From Nocardioides lacusdianchii (GTDB taxonomy: Bacteria; Actinomycetota; Actinomycetes; Propionibacteriales; Nocardioidaceae), in assembly GCF_020102855.1 (NCBI RefSeq), contig NZ_JADHZD010000001.1:62001-126000 (forward strand): a DNA stretch of 64,000 nucleotides, in the 5' to 3' direction. Positions 49,249 through 59,413 of this stretch are shown piece after piece (the first letter of the stretch is position 1; each line of letters starts with the position of its first letter). Made by a program: the position numbers and the translations under genes. Under the pieces are notes generated by a model. That model did no database searches. It was given only the letters and a program-made list of their open reading frames with translations, and had not been told where the DNA came from.

Positions 49249-49764
49249 TCAGCCCCCGAAGGCCTCGGCGTAGAGCGCCTGCATCTCGGCGTTGTCCTCC
49301 CCGGAGTAGCCGCACAGCGTCACCCGGTCGCCGTCGGCGCTCACGAGGTAGGACCGGCCCTCCTGGAAGTCGACGGCCAGCAGCAGGTCCTGCAGCTGCT
49401 CGCTCGGCGAGGTGACGGTCACGGTGTCCGCGCCGTCGCCACCGGCGTACCACTCGTCGACGCTCAGCGTGGCCGTGCCGTCGTCGAGGGCGGTGACCGT
49501 GCCGGCGAAGGCGGTGTCGAAGGTGGCCAGCGTGTCGGGGACCGGGACCGCGCACTTGGCGGCCGCCGCACCGTCGGCGGTGAGGGCCAGGGTGCCCGCG
49601 TCGTCCGGGCCGGGCTCGCTCGTGGCCGTCCCGGTCGGGCTCGTCGAGGTGTCGTCCGACGCGCGCTCGGCGCCGTCGTCGTCGCCGCCGCAGGCCGTGA
49701 GGCCGGAGAGGACGACGAGGGGTACGACGAGCAGGGTGCGGACTCGGCTGGTCTGTCGGCTCAT
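49249..49764 (-). CDS. Putative lipoprotein
   Basis: A 171-residue protein. A signal peptide with lipobox LTAC (Cys about residue 25) is followed by an acidic Ser/Thr/Asp-rich linker. A compact domain follows with CAVPVPDTLATFDTAFAGTV, LSVDEWYAGG and CGYSGED. That pattern suggests a secreted beta-rich domain with a possible Cys-Cys bond. I do not recognise a function. ATG at 49764 is chosen because the lipoprotein signal follows at once. It ends convergent with narK2. Confidence 0.78.
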   Translation of the reverse strand: MSRQTSRVRTLLVVPLVVLSGLTACGGDDDGAERASDDTSTSPTGTATSEPGPDDAGTLALTADGAAAAKCAVPVPDTLATFDTAFAGTVTALDDGTATLSVDEWYAGGDGADTVTVTSPSEQLQDLLLAVDFQEGRSYLVSADGDRVTLCGYSGEDNAEMQALYAEAFGG

Positions 49765-49805
49765 ACTCGTTCGGACGCGGCGAGTGCCCGTCGGGTTCCC
49801 GGCGG

Positions 49806-50474
49806 TCACCGGCCCTCGTCCTCCTCCTCGACCCGCCGCTTGAGGCGTCCGACGCCGGGGATCTTGCCCAGGATCTCGTTGAGCTCGCGCGAGACGTCGA
49901 GGAGCTCGTGGAGGTCGGGTGCCACCGAGCCCAGGCTGGCCATGATCGGCAGGATGTCGCGCTCGACCTGCAGCGTCACCGCCGGCAGGTGGTCGATGAG
50001 GGTCACGAGCGCCGCGACCTCTTCCGGGTGCGTGGTGTCGGCGAGCGTACGCAGCGTGGGCTCGAGCGTCGTCAGCGACGGCTCGAGGAGGTCGATGAGG
50101 ACCGCCGCCCGACCCACCTGCACACCGGCGCCGTCCACCACACCGCCCACGCGCGCCACCTCCGCGGTCGCCGCATCCACGACACCGCCCACGCGAGCCA
50201 CCTCCGCGGTCGCCGCATCCACCACCGTGCCGACTCGGGCCACCTCCGCGGTCGCCGCATCCACCACCGTGCCGACTCGGGCCACCTCGGCCGTCGCCGC
50301 GTCCGCGACCGCCTCCACCCGGTCCACGATGCCGGACGCGCGCGCGACCAGCGCCTCGGCCTGGTCGAGCAGGGCCAGCACCCGCGGCACGGCCCCGAGC
50401 AGCGCCTCGACCTGCTCGCCACCTCGTTCGAGGGCGGAGAGGACGTCACGGGGGCCGGGAACGGGGAGGCGCAT
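49806..50474 (-). CDS. Coiled-coil-like protein with 14-residue tandem repeat
   Basis: A 222-residue protein with no signal peptide. The middle has about four tandem copies of a 14-residue unit, DAATAEVARVGTVV (two heptads), encoded by a 42-base DNA repeat. This is followed by LEPSLTTLEPTLRTLAD and a C-terminal part with LIDHLPAVTLQVERDILPIM and LNEILGKIPGVGRLKRR. It should form a long amphipathic helix bundle, perhaps membrane-associated. ATG at 50474 lies 6 bases after TATCAA. No family name is offered. Confidence 0.75.
   Translation of the reverse strand: MRLPVPGPRDVLSALERGGEQVEALLGAVPRVLALLDQAEALVARASGIVDRVEAVADAATAEVARVGTVVDAATAEVARVGTVVDAATAEVARVGGVVDAATAEVARVGGVVDGAGVQVGRAAVLIDLLEPSLTTLEPTLRTLADTTHPEEVAALVTLIDHLPAVTLQVERDILPIMASLGSVAPDLHELLDVSRELNEILGKIPGVGRLKRRVEEEDEGR
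50155..50322. repeat. 42-base tandem repeat, about four units
   Basis: Units begin with GCCACCTC at 50155, 50197, 50239 and 50281. Units 2 and 3 are nearly identical; unit 4 is diverged. The repeat length is a multiple of three and of the heptad, so copy number can change without breaking the reading frame. Confidence 0.85.
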
Positions 50475-50535
50475 GGGCCATTGATACCAGCGGGTGCCCC
50501 GAGGGACCTCGAGCCGGCTCGGAGGCCCGGAACGG

Positions 50536-50569
50536 CAGCAGGGCCACCGCCGGAGCGGGGGCCCTGCTG
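50536..50569 (-). terminator. Hairpin downstream of groEL
   Basis: CAGCAGGGCC (50536-50545) and GGCCCTGCTG (50560-50569) are perfect 10-base arms with a 14-base loop, between groEL and the next gene. It is a likely terminator; no T tract follows. Confidence 0.55.
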
Positions 50570-50608
50570 GTGATGCTGTGTTGACCAAGTCGGCTGACCT
50601 GATCGTTG

Positions 50609-50702
50609 CCTGACGTGTGTGTCCGCAAGGCGGCGCCGCGAAGGCGCCCTTGGAGCGAAGCGGGGCGTCGAGCGGCGCCAACGCCGCGGACACTCCGTCA
50701 GG
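50609..50702. other. Large stem-loop element at the groEL 3' end
   Basis: Outer arms beginning CCTGACG and ending CGTCAGG extend to TGTCCGC/GCGGACA. Inside lie GGCGGCGCC and GGCGGCGCC-like complements and a GC-rich core. The whole 94-base stretch can fold on itself, and it ends 6 bases before the groEL stop codon. It may be a repeat element or a 3' stability structure. Confidence 0.5.
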
Positions 50703-50708
50703 CGGCGA

Positions 50709-52499
<1,791 letters not shown>

Positions 52500-52505
52500 T
52501 CATGT

Positions 52506-52532
52506 TTAGCACTCGACCCCCGAGAGTGCAAA
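52506..52532 (-). promoter_or_regulatory. CIRCE operator 2 (HrcA)
   Basis: TTAGCACTC, nine bases, GAGTGCAAA matches the CIRCE consensus at all but one base (the consensus ends GAGTGCTAA). It is 8 bases from operator 1. The pair controls groEL and probably yields heat-inducible expression. Confidence 0.88.
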
Positions 52533-52594
52533 CGCCGAAGCGCAGGTGGAACGGCCCCGTGGCCCGCCCCGCCCGCGTCCTCCCCGACAGGACC

Positions 52595-54079
52595 TCAGGG
52601 CATCTCGATGAGCCGGATGCTCTCGGTGACGGCGACGATCGCCGTGGCGAAGATCGGACCGAGCTCCGAGCCCGAGACGGCGCAGAAGTAGTAGTCGCCG
52701 TCCTTGTTCTCCGCGACCCGCTCGGCGTTCGACGAGCAGTCGCTCTCGGCCTTGCTGGGCGCCCCGCTCGGACCGGGCGACGCCGCCTTCGCCAGGTAGT
52801 CGCGCACCCACGGCGACCGCGGGTCCCGCTTGTACCCGCCCGAGGTGATCGGCTTCTCACACGGCGCGTCGTTGGCGTCGCCGAACCCGATCACCAGCAC
52901 GGTGATGTTGTTGTCCTTGGCGTACTGCGCGACCTGGTTGAAGTTGTCGCAGCCGTCCTTGCCGTTGCCGTTGCCGTAGAAGTTGCGGTCGGCCCCGAGG
53001 TCGTCGCTGGTGTCGAGCGACGCCGAGCCGCTCGCCAACAGCTCGTCGGGCTGGCCGTCGGTCTCGAAGATGATGACCTTCTTCGGCGTGCCCGGCCGCT
53101 TCGGTAGGGACGACAGGTTGTTGGGCTGCTTGCCGAGCAGGTAGCGCGCGGCTCCCTTCATCGCCGAGGCCAGGTGGGTGCCGTACGACTTCGTCGCCAG
53201 ATCCTGCACGGCCCCGCTTGGCATGCACTGCACGCCCTTGACCAGCTTGCTGGAGCTGTTGATCGCGGAGTCGCGGTTGGCCTTGTAGTCGTTGGTGAAG
53301 GGCACCGCGATCCAGTCTCCGCCGGTGACCCCGTCCGACTTCTCTGTGGCAGCGGTGGCGCACGACGCCGTGGCCTTGCTCTTGTGCAGCGCCCCGAAGG
53401 CGACGTAGTGCAGCGTGGGGTCCATGACCCCGAGGCTGTCCACGATCGCGGTCTTCATCTCTTCGCGGTCGGAGTCCAGCATGCTCGTGGTGCGGTCGGC
53501 CATGATGACGATGTCCATCGGGTTGGGCAGGGTTTCGCCGCACGAGCCCTTGCAGGCCGCGGACGTCACCGACCCGGTGGAGCCCTTGTTCTGGCCGATG
53601 ATGGGCGCGAAGTCGTAGTCGACGTCCTTGGCGTCACTGACCCGGATGGTGTTGCACCGCCCGGTGGTCGGACAGGGGATGGAGCAGATCTTGGTGTTGC
53701 AGCGCACGGTGGCGCTGTTGTAGGTCCCGGGGTCGCACGTCGCGGGGATCTGGCCGGCGGCGACCTGCTTGCTCGACCCGGTCGAGGCGACGACGCAGAA
53801 CAGGTCGGTGTCGGGGGTCATCGTCGGGTCCTGGCGCTTGGCCATGGTGACCGCCCAGGTCTTGGCCGAGCTGCCGCTGGAGGGCAGCTCGAAGGCGCCG
53901 GCGTGGGCCGCGGAGTCGACGTGGTCGTGCAGCTTCTGCCGCTCCATCGACAGCGACGCGATGTCGACGGCCAGGGCCGCGCAGGCGAAGATCACGACGG
54001 CCAGCAGGCCGACCAGGATGGCGACCGCGCCCTCGTCGTCCGTGCGACCACGCGCCAGCCGCGTGCGCAGCGGGCGCAT
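52595..54079 (-). CDS. TadG-like membrane-anchored von Willebrand A protein
   Basis: A 494-residue protein. A short basic N-terminus and a membrane helix (GAVAILVGLLAVVIFACAALAVDIASL, shown here only as the TadE/TadG-type start of about residues 17-43) are followed by a Cys-rich extracellular region. A VWA domain starts at NPMDIVIMADRTTSML (about residue 200), a MIDAS-like site in which the usual DxSxS reads DRTTS. Many Cys pairs suggest disulfides. The start ATG shares one base with the tadE stop (TGATG). It is probably a pilus- or surface-associated protein. Confidence 0.82.
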   Translation of the reverse strand: MRPLRTRLARGRTDDEGAVAILVGLLAVVIFACAALAVDIASLSMERQKLHDHVDSAAHAGAFELPSSGSSAKTWAVTMAKRQDPTMTPDTDLFCVVASTGSSKQVAAGQIPATCDPGTYNSATVRCNTKICSIPCPTTGRCNTIRVSDAKDVDYDFAPIIGQNKGSTGSVTSAACKGSCGETLPNPMDIVIMADRTTSMLDSDREEMKTAIVDSLGVMDPTLHYVAFGALHKSKATASCATAATEKSDGVTGGDWIAVPFTNDYKANRDSAINSSSKLVKGVQCMPSGAVQDLATKSYGTHLASAMKGAARYLLGKQPNNLSSLPKRPGTPKKVIIFETDGQPDELLASGSASLDTSDDLGADRNFYGNGNGKDGCDNFNQVAQYAKDNNITVLVIGFGDANDAPCEKPITSGGYKRDPRSPWVRDYLAKAASPGPSGAPSKAESDCSSNAERVAENKDGDYYFCAVSGSELGPIFATAIVAVTESIRLIEMP

Positions 54080-54498
54080 CACTCGATCCTCATCTGGCTG
54101 GTCTTGGTGAGCGTGAGCGTCGAGGAGATGGCCTTGCCGACCGGCGTCAGCCAGGCGTGCTGGTAGGTCGTGGTGACCACGGCGACGCCGCCGGTGGTGT
54201 GGTTGGCGTCCCACGAGCCGCAGGTGCCGCCCAGGGGCGTCTGGCAGGTGACGGTGACCGAGACCTTGCCCTCGAGGTCGGACAGCGCGTCGTTGACGAC
54301 CTTGTCGACCTCGCTCCCGCTGGCGCTGAGGCTAGCTGCCCGCACTCCCTCGCGGGTGGCGTTGTTGAGCATCGTGTAGCGGTTGATCGCGAACCCGAAG
54401 TCGATCATCGCGAAGAGGATCGCCAGCAGGAGCGGTACGACGAGCGCGAACTCCACCGCTGATGCGCCGCGTTCGCCGCGGCGCCGTGAAATGGGCAT
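54079..54498 (-). CDS. TadE-like pseudopilin protein
   Basis: A 139-residue TadE-family protein. The conserved GERGASAVEFALVVPLLLAI with the Glu typical of pilin-like helices lies at about residues 8-27, then DFGFAINRYTMLNNATREGVR. Such proteins are minor components of Flp/Tad pili. No TadA, TadB, TadC or prepilin peptidase gene is in the window, so the pair stands alone here. ATG at 54498 follows GAGGGA. The upstream ATP-grasp frame overlaps its first 167 bases. Confidence 0.87.
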   Translation of the reverse strand: MPISRRRGERGASAVEFALVVPLLLAILFAMIDFGFAINRYTMLNNATREGVRAASLSASGSEVDKVVNDALSDLEGKVSVTVTCQTPLGGTCGSWDANHTTGGVAVVTTTYQHAWLTPVGKAISSTLTLTKTSQMRIE

Positions 54499-55549
54499 GA
54501 CAAGTCCCTCCCGCACGTGCGGAGCCGGAGTCGCCCCCTGCGCCGCACTGGATGAATCCCCCGGCCCCAGTGCCGGGTTCAGCCTGTCCTCGCCCCCAGA
54601 CGGAGACAGGCTGGGGGGAACGTAGCGCAGCGGCGCCCGCCCTGACCCCGACGTGGCGAAACGTCTTGACCGACCGGTGGCGCGTGCGCGCCGCGACGAG
54701 GTCGGCAAAGGGCCCGGCGTTGGCCGGCGAGACGTCGAGGTAGAGCCCGGGCTCGATGAGCTCGAGCTCGCTGACGACCCACGCGTCCTCCCAGCGCAGG
54801 AGGTCGACGCGCAGGTAGTCCATCGGCCGCCCGAAGCGCACGGCGAGCGCGTCGTACGCCTGCATCACGAGGTCGCCGACGTCCCCGGTCTCGGCGGCAC
54901 GCACCCGGCCGCCGAACTCCTCGTTCACTCGTACGTCGCCCTCGCCCGGCACCTTGTCGAAGCGCTGGGTGATCCTCCCGTCGAGGACGTAGACCGAGAG
55001 CTCGCCGTTCGTGCGGATGGACTCGACCAGCGGCTGGACGACCCAGGGGCCGTCGACCTCCGGGTAGTCCGGGTGGCTGCGGACGGGCCGTCCGAGCCGG
55101 TCGTCGTCGGGGTCGGTGACGACGAGGAGCCCGGCGCCACCCGCGCCGACGCGCGGCTTGACCACGGCGGTGCCGAAGTGGCGTACGCCGTCCGCGAGCC
55201 CTGCCCGGTCGTCGGCGAGCAGCGTCGGGACGACCGGCAGGTCGCCGAGGTCGGTGAGGTAGCGCTTGTCGTGGTTCCAGGCGAACACGTCGGCGCCGTT
55301 GAGCAGCCGGGACTGGTCGAGCGACTGCGCCCACCCGACGAACGCGCCGTGGCGGGTGACGTAGTCCCACGTCGAGCGCACCGCCACCAGGTCGGCGGCG
55401 GCCCAGTCGACCTCCGGGTCGTCCCAGCGCGCCCACGCGGCGTCGATCCCTCGCTCGACGAGAGCGGCGTCGAGCGCTGCGGCGCCGGGCTCCCCGTCGG
55501 GCAGGTCGGCGCTGGTGGCCAGCAGGACGGTCGGGAGGGCGGCGCTCAT
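54332..55549 (-). CDS. ATP-grasp ligase-like protein, extended 3' end
   Basis: A 405-codon frame. Residues 1-290 form an ATP-grasp protein: AVRSTWDYVTRHGAFVGW, FGTAVVKPRVGAGGAGLLVV (about 130-148), GELSVYVLDGRI and DYLRVDLLRWE. It probably joins a carboxylate to an amine; the substrate is unknown. The last 115 codons have no homology that I recognise and run 167 bases into tadE in another frame. The true end may have been lost by a frameshift or stop-codon change near 54650. The start overlaps the methyltransferase stop (ATGA). Confidence 0.8.
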   Translation of the reverse strand: MSAALPTVLLATSADLPDGEPGAAALDAALVERGIDAAWARWDDPEVDWAAADLVAVRSTWDYVTRHGAFVGWAQSLDQSRLLNGADVFAWNHDKRYLTDLGDLPVVPTLLADDRAGLADGVRHFGTAVVKPRVGAGGAGLLVVTDPDDDRLGRPVRSHPDYPEVDGPWVVQPLVESIRTNGELSVYVLDGRITQRFDKVPGEGDVRVNEEFGGRVRAAETGDVGDLVMQAYDALAVRFGRPMDYLRVDLLRWEDAWVVSELELIEPGLYLDVSPANAGPFADLVAARTRHRSVKTFRHVGVRAGAAALRSPQPVSVWGRGQAEPGTGAGGFIQCGAGGDSGSARAGGTCHAHFTAPRRTRRISGGVRARRTAPAGDPLRDDRLRVRDQPLHDAQQRHPRGSAGS

Positions 55550-56403
55550 GCCTCGGGGAGCTCGGAGGCCCCGTAGAGCTGGTGGGCGACGGCGTCGCGG
55601 TTGGTGCCCTCGCGGTTGTCGCCCTTCTCGATGACGACGAGGTTGTGGTAGCAGTGCACGGCCCGCACCCACTGGTCGGTGTAGGTGGGCTCGTAGCCCT
55701 CGACGAGGAACTCCTCGTGGTTGAGGCCGTCGACGAGGTCCTTCACGAGGTCCATCGAGGTGCCCGGCGCGCGCGGGTCGAGCTGGCCGCCCCAGGCCGG
55801 CCAGTAGGACGTCTGGGTGTCCTCGATGCAGTAGATCGCGCCGTCGGGCAGCAGCGGGAAGAGGATCCGGAACGACTCGCGCACGTGGGCCGGGATGTGG
55901 CTGCCGTCGTCGATGACGACCATCGGGGCGCCGTGCTCGTCGATGATGCGCTGGAGGACCTCGGGGTCGGTCTGGTCGCCGAGGTAGGCGTGGATGTGGC
56001 CGCGGGTGAGCCACGTCTTGTCCTCGATGTCGAGGCCGACGATGGTCGCGCGCGGGAAGAACCAGCGCCACATCTTCATCGACGCACCGCTGCGGCGACG
56101 CTTCTTGTAGCCGCCGATGCCGAGCTCGAGCAGGGTGAAGGACTCGCGGCGCAGGTGCTGGAGGTGCCGCTCGTAGTGCGGCGTGTACTTGTGCACGCCC
56201 CACTTGTCGGTGCGGAACTCGATCGCGAGCTCGGTCAGGTTGCTCGCGAGCAGGCGACGCCGCCGCTCGGCCTTCGCATCGTCCGGCGCCGGAGCCGGCC
56301 CCCGGGAGGCCTGGCTGCGACCGGTCTTCCGGGCCGTCTTCTGAGCCGTCTTCTGGGCAGCCTTCTTGACCGCCTGGCCGGCTCGACGAGCAGTGGTGCG
56401 CAC
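55546..56403 (-). CDS. MycE/TylF-type O-methyltransferase-like protein
   Basis: A 285-residue protein. An Ala/Lys-rich, repetitive N-terminus (about residues 8-35) is followed by a methyltransferase resembling the MycE/ElmMII sugar O-methyltransferases: EFRTDKWGVHKYTPHYERHL, LLELGIGGY, MWRWFFPRATIVGLDIEDK, VVIDDGSH and CIEDTQTSYWP. These enzymes use SAM and a divalent metal. It is paired with the ATP-grasp gene, so both may modify the same metabolite. GTG at 56403 lies 6 bases after TAGGGT. Confidence 0.84.
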   Translation of the reverse strand: MRTTARRAGQAVKKAAQKTAQKTARKTGRSQASRGPAPAPDDAKAERRRRLLASNLTELAIEFRTDKWGVHKYTPHYERHLQHLRRESFTLLELGIGGYKKRRRSGASMKMWRWFFPRATIVGLDIEDKTWLTRGHIHAYLGDQTDPEVLQRIIDEHGAPMVVIDDGSHIPAHVRESFRILFPLLPDGAIYCIEDTQTSYWPAWGGQLDPRAPGTSMDLVKDLVDGLNHEEFLVEGYEPTYTDQWVRAVHCYHNLVVIEKGDNREGTNRDAVAHQLYGASELPEA

Positions 56404-56409
56404 CCGGGA

Positions 56410-56415
56410 ACCCTA
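56410..56415 (-). promoter_or_regulatory. -10 box for leaderless methyltransferase gene
   Basis: TAGGGT ends 6 bases before the GTG at 56403. It lies across the stop codon region of the preceding SGNH hydrolase gene. Confidence 0.6.
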
Positions 56416-57282
56416 GCCTGAGCGGCCCACCCCGGGCGCGTGGTGCCCGAACGGCACGACCTCCACCACCCCCAGGGCGGCAAGGACCGACGGGAGCATC
56501 GCCTTGGCGGTCCGCTTGTAGCCCTGCGCGCTCGGGTGGAAGCGGTCCAGGCTGAACATCTCGTCGGGGTTGGTGATGAAGAACGGCCCCACCACGTGGG
56601 ACAGCGAGACCACGCGCGCGCCCCTGGCCAGGGCGGTCTCGCGCTGGGCCTGCGCCAGCTGCCGGGAGGCGCGCGAGCCGAGCGCGCGCAACGGCTGCGG
56701 CACCGGCCGCAGCGCCCCGAGGTCCGGGCAGGTGCCCACCACGACCTCGGCCCCGCGTGCGCGCAGCGCGTCGACCGCGGCCCCGAGGTGGGCCACCGAC
56801 TCCGCCACCGGCACCCGGTGGGTGACGTCGTTGCCCCCGACCACGATGACCGCGACGTCAGGAGAGTAGGACTCGGGCAGCGTCGCGAGCTGCTCGGCAA
56901 GCATGCTGCTCTCCGAGCCGACCACGGCCGCCGTGCGCAGCCGGACCGATCGCCCGGCGCTGCGGGCGATGCCTCGGGCCAGCCGTCCGCCCAGGGTGTG
57001 CTTGGCCCGCTCCGCGCCCAGCCCGGCGGCGATCGAGTCCCCGAGCACCAGCAGGTCGACCGGCTCGCCGAGCTTCTTCTTGTAGTGCCGGTCCGCGGCC
57101 GGCGCCTGCTCCCCCAGCGGCTTGCCGATCGCGCGGCGCGCCTGGGCTGCCTGCCGGTGCAGGAGCGTGCGGGCGGCGTACGCCGTCACGCCGGCGACGC
57201 CCCCAGCGAGGGTCAAGGCCACGGAGGCGCGAGTGAGGCGGGACCCGGCGTCGTCGTCGTCGATCACGCCTGTTTCAACCAC
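56413..57282 (-). CDS. SGNH/GDSL-type hydrolase, membrane-anchored
   Basis: A 289-residue protein with one N-terminal membrane helix (about residues 19-38). The SGNH esterase fold has LVLGDSIAAGLG (Ser about 80), the Gly block, VVGGNDVT, and the catalytic dyad DRFHPSAQGY near the C-terminus. It probably acts outside the membrane on acyl or acetyl esters of lipids or polysaccharides. The start is GTG at 57282; GTG at 57264 is also possible. Confidence 0.85.
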   Translation of the reverse strand: MVETGVIDDDDAGSRLTRASVALTLAGGVAGVTAYAARTLLHRQAAQARRAIGKPLGEQAPAADRHYKKKLGEPVDLLVLGDSIAAGLGAERAKHTLGGRLARGIARSAGRSVRLRTAAVVGSESSMLAEQLATLPESYSPDVAVIVVGGNDVTHRVPVAESVAHLGAAVDALRARGAEVVVGTCPDLGALRPVPQPLRALGSRASRQLAQAQRETALARGARVVSLSHVVGPFFITNPDEMFSLDRFHPSAQGYKRTAKAMLPSVLAALGVVEVVPFGHHAPGVGRSG

Positions 57283-57390
57283 ACCGACCTGAACGGCCGG
57301 TCAACCCCGCCCGGCGAATGGCCCAACGGCACCACACACGTGGGTCGACGTACTCATCACAGGAGGCGCGCAACGCGTCACGCTGGACGT

Positions 57391-58620
57391 ATGAACCCAG
57401 CCGCCCCCACCCTCCCCCGGCCGGTCCCGCCCCGCCAGCTCGCCTGGCTGCGTGCCGAGCTCGACGACTGGACGTCCCAGGGCATCATCGACGACGACCA
57501 GGCCAGACTGATCTCCTCGCGCTACCGGCCCGGCGACCACACCCGTTTCAGCATCGGTCGCGTCCTGCTCTCGCTCGGTGGCGGGTTCGTCGGCATCGGC
57601 CTCATCTGGCTGGTCGCGGCCAACCTCGACCAGCTCTCCCCCACCTCGCGCTTCGTCGCCGTCGCCCTGCTCTGGCTGGCGTTCCTCGCCGGCGGCGAGG
57701 CACTCGCCGCCCGCAAGGCCTCGCCCCCGCTCGTGGGTGCCGTACGCCTGATGGCCGCCCTCGGCGCCGGCGCGGTGATCTTCCAGGCCGCGCAGTCGCT
57801 GCAGGTGCCGGCCTTCGAGCCCCGCCTGCTCGGGCTGTGGGCGGCCGGCACCCTGCTCCACGGCTACCTGACCCGCGCCACCACGCCCTTCCTCGTCGGT
57901 GTCGCCACCGGCGTCGCGTGGTGGTTCGCCCAGCCGCTCTGGGACGGCCCCAGCGGACTCACCGTCGTCGTCCTCCTCGGCGCCGCCGCCGTCCTCGCCT
58001 CCGGCCTGGCCGTGCTGCACGACGGGTGGATCACCCCGTTCGCCTGGACGTGGCGCACCGTCGCCGGGGGCATGGCGCTGCTCGCACTCTTCGTGGCCGC
58101 GATCCCGGGGATCGGCTCGGACGGTGTCGTCTGGTCGGTGTGGCTCGTGGTCGTCCTCGTCGCGGCCGCAGCGGCCGTCGTCGGCGCTGCACTCACCCGC
58201 CCGGGGAAGCGCCTGCTGGAGCCGCTGGGCGCGGTCGCCGTGCTCGGCGCGGCCACCGCGCTCGCGCTGTGGACCACGAGCACGGACACCTCCGACATCG
58301 ACACAGCCGACTGGCTGCACGCGGCCGTCTCGGTCCTGGCCTACGTCGTACTCGCCGTCGCCCTGGTGGCGCTCGGCACGGTGCGTGACCACCCGCCCCT
58401 CACCGCGATGGCGATGGTCGGGCTCGTCGTCTTCACGACCTTCCAGAGCTTCGCCGTCTTCGCGCCGATCGTCACCGGCGCCTGGCTGTTCGTCGTGCTC
58501 GGCACGGTCTTCCTCGGCACCGGCTTCCTCTTCGACCGTGCCCGTCGCGAGCTCACCCAGGTCCTCGTCGACGACTCAGCCGGTGGCTCGGCCACCCCTG
58601 CACCAGGAGCACCCCGATGA
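57391..58620 (+). CDS. DUF2157 multi-spanning membrane protein
   Basis: A 409-residue protein. The N-terminal DUF2157 domain has LRAELDDWTSQGIIDDDQARLI and LLSLGGGFVGIGLIWLVAANLD, followed by about ten further hydrophobic helices. The function is unknown. The start is ATG at 57391 with a weak CACGCT 6 bases upstream. It overlaps the downstream GDYXXLXY gene by ATGA, a pairing seen in other bacteria. Confidence 0.88.
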   Translation: MNPAAPTLPRPVPPRQLAWLRAELDDWTSQGIIDDDQARLISSRYRPGDHTRFSIGRVLLSLGGGFVGIGLIWLVAANLDQLSPTSRFVAVALLWLAFLAGGEALAARKASPPLVGAVRLMAALGAGAVIFQAAQSLQVPAFEPRLLGLWAAGTLLHGYLTRATTPFLVGVATGVAWWFAQPLWDGPSGLTVVVLLGAAAVLASGLAVLHDGWITPFAWTWRTVAGGMALLALFVAAIPGIGSDGVVWSVWLVVVLVAAAAAVVGAALTRPGKRLLEPLGAVAVLGAATALALWTTSTDTSDIDTADWLHAAVSVLAYVVLAVALVALGTVRDHPPLTAMAMVGLVVFTTFQSFAVFAPIVTGAWLFVVLGTVFLGTGFLFDRARRELTQVLVDDSAGGSATPAPGAPR

Positions 58621-59114
58621 AGCGCATCCTCGTCACCGGCGTCATCGCCGTCAGCCAGCTCGTCCTCGCCGGAGTCGCGGTGGGCCCGCAGCTCTCCGCC
58701 CGGCTCACCGGCGACACCTACCTCCTCGAGGTCGCACCCCTCGACCCGATCGACCCGTTCCGCGGGGCGTACGTCGCCCTCGACTACCCCGGACTGCGGC
58801 ACGACGACTCGCAGTCCGTCGTCGAGCCCGGGCTGGGCGCGCTCGACGACGGGGAGCAGGGCGACGTCTTCATCACCCTCGTCGAGAAGGACGGGACCTG
58901 GGTCGCCGCGGACTGGACGCGGGAGCGCCCCGACGACGGGACCTACCTGGCGTGCGACGACCGTTCGTGGCAGATCAGGTGCGGGATCGAGAGCCTCTTC
59001 CTGCCGCAGGACACCGCCCGCGAGACCGAGGACCTGCTGCGCGACGGAGCCGTCGCCGAGGTGCGCATCGACGGGCGCGGCAACGCCGCCGTGGTCGACG
59101 TACGCGCGCCGTGA
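58617..59114 (+). CDS. GDYXXLXY-domain protein
   Basis: A 165-residue protein with an N-terminal membrane helix. The family box is VAPLDPIDPFRGAYVALDYP (about residues 39-58), with GAYVALDY in place of the named GDYxxLxY. A later FLPQDTARETEDLL segment is typical. It pairs with DUF2157 membrane proteins; the function is unknown. The start is coupled to the DUF2157 stop. Confidence 0.86.
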   Translation: MKRILVTGVIAVSQLVLAGVAVGPQLSARLTGDTYLLEVAPLDPIDPFRGAYVALDYPGLRHDDSQSVVEPGLGALDDGEQGDVFITLVEKDGTWVAADWTRERPDDGTYLACDDRSWQIRCGIESLFLPQDTARETEDLLRDGAVAEVRIDGRGNAAVVDVRAP

Positions 59115-59121
59115 GGCCGGC

Positions 59122-59397
59122 TCAGCCGCCGGCGACCGCCGGGATCACCGAGACCTGGACCCCGTCGGGGGTCGCGGTCTGGAGGTCGTCGAGGAAGCGC
59201 ACGTCGTCGTTGCCGACGTAGACGTTGACGAAGCGGCGCAGTGCACCCGACTCGTCGAGGATGCGCCCCTTGATGCCGGCGTAGCTCGCGTCGAGGTCGT
59301 CGAGGACGGCGGCGAGGGTGTCGCCCTCGGCGCTGACCTCGGACTCGCCGCCGGTGTAGGTGCGCAGGATGGTGGGAATCCGGACGGAGACGCTCAT
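59122..59397 (-). CDS. MoaD/ThiS-family sulfur carrier (CysO-like)
   Basis: A 91-residue ubiquitin-fold protein ending VAGG. The C-terminal Gly-Gly is needed for adenylation and thiocarboxylate formation. VRIPTILRTYTGGE and FVNVYVGNDDVRFLDD fit the CysO/MoaD group. It lies just after threonine synthase on the same strand. In actinobacteria such carriers serve sulfur transfer to cysteine or methionine, so a role in sulfur amino acid synthesis is likely. No activating enzyme gene is adjacent. Confidence 0.9.
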   Translation of the reverse strand: MSVSVRIPTILRTYTGGESEVSAEGDTLAAVLDDLDASYAGIKGRILDESGALRRFVNVYVGNDDVRFLDDLQTATPDGVQVSVIPAVAGG

Positions 59398-59413
59398 TCA
59401 GTGACTCTCTCTC

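Noticed and set aside
50155..50322. Possible CRISPR-like array
   Set aside because: The 42-base units are directly adjacent with no spacers and are read in frame as a protein repeat.
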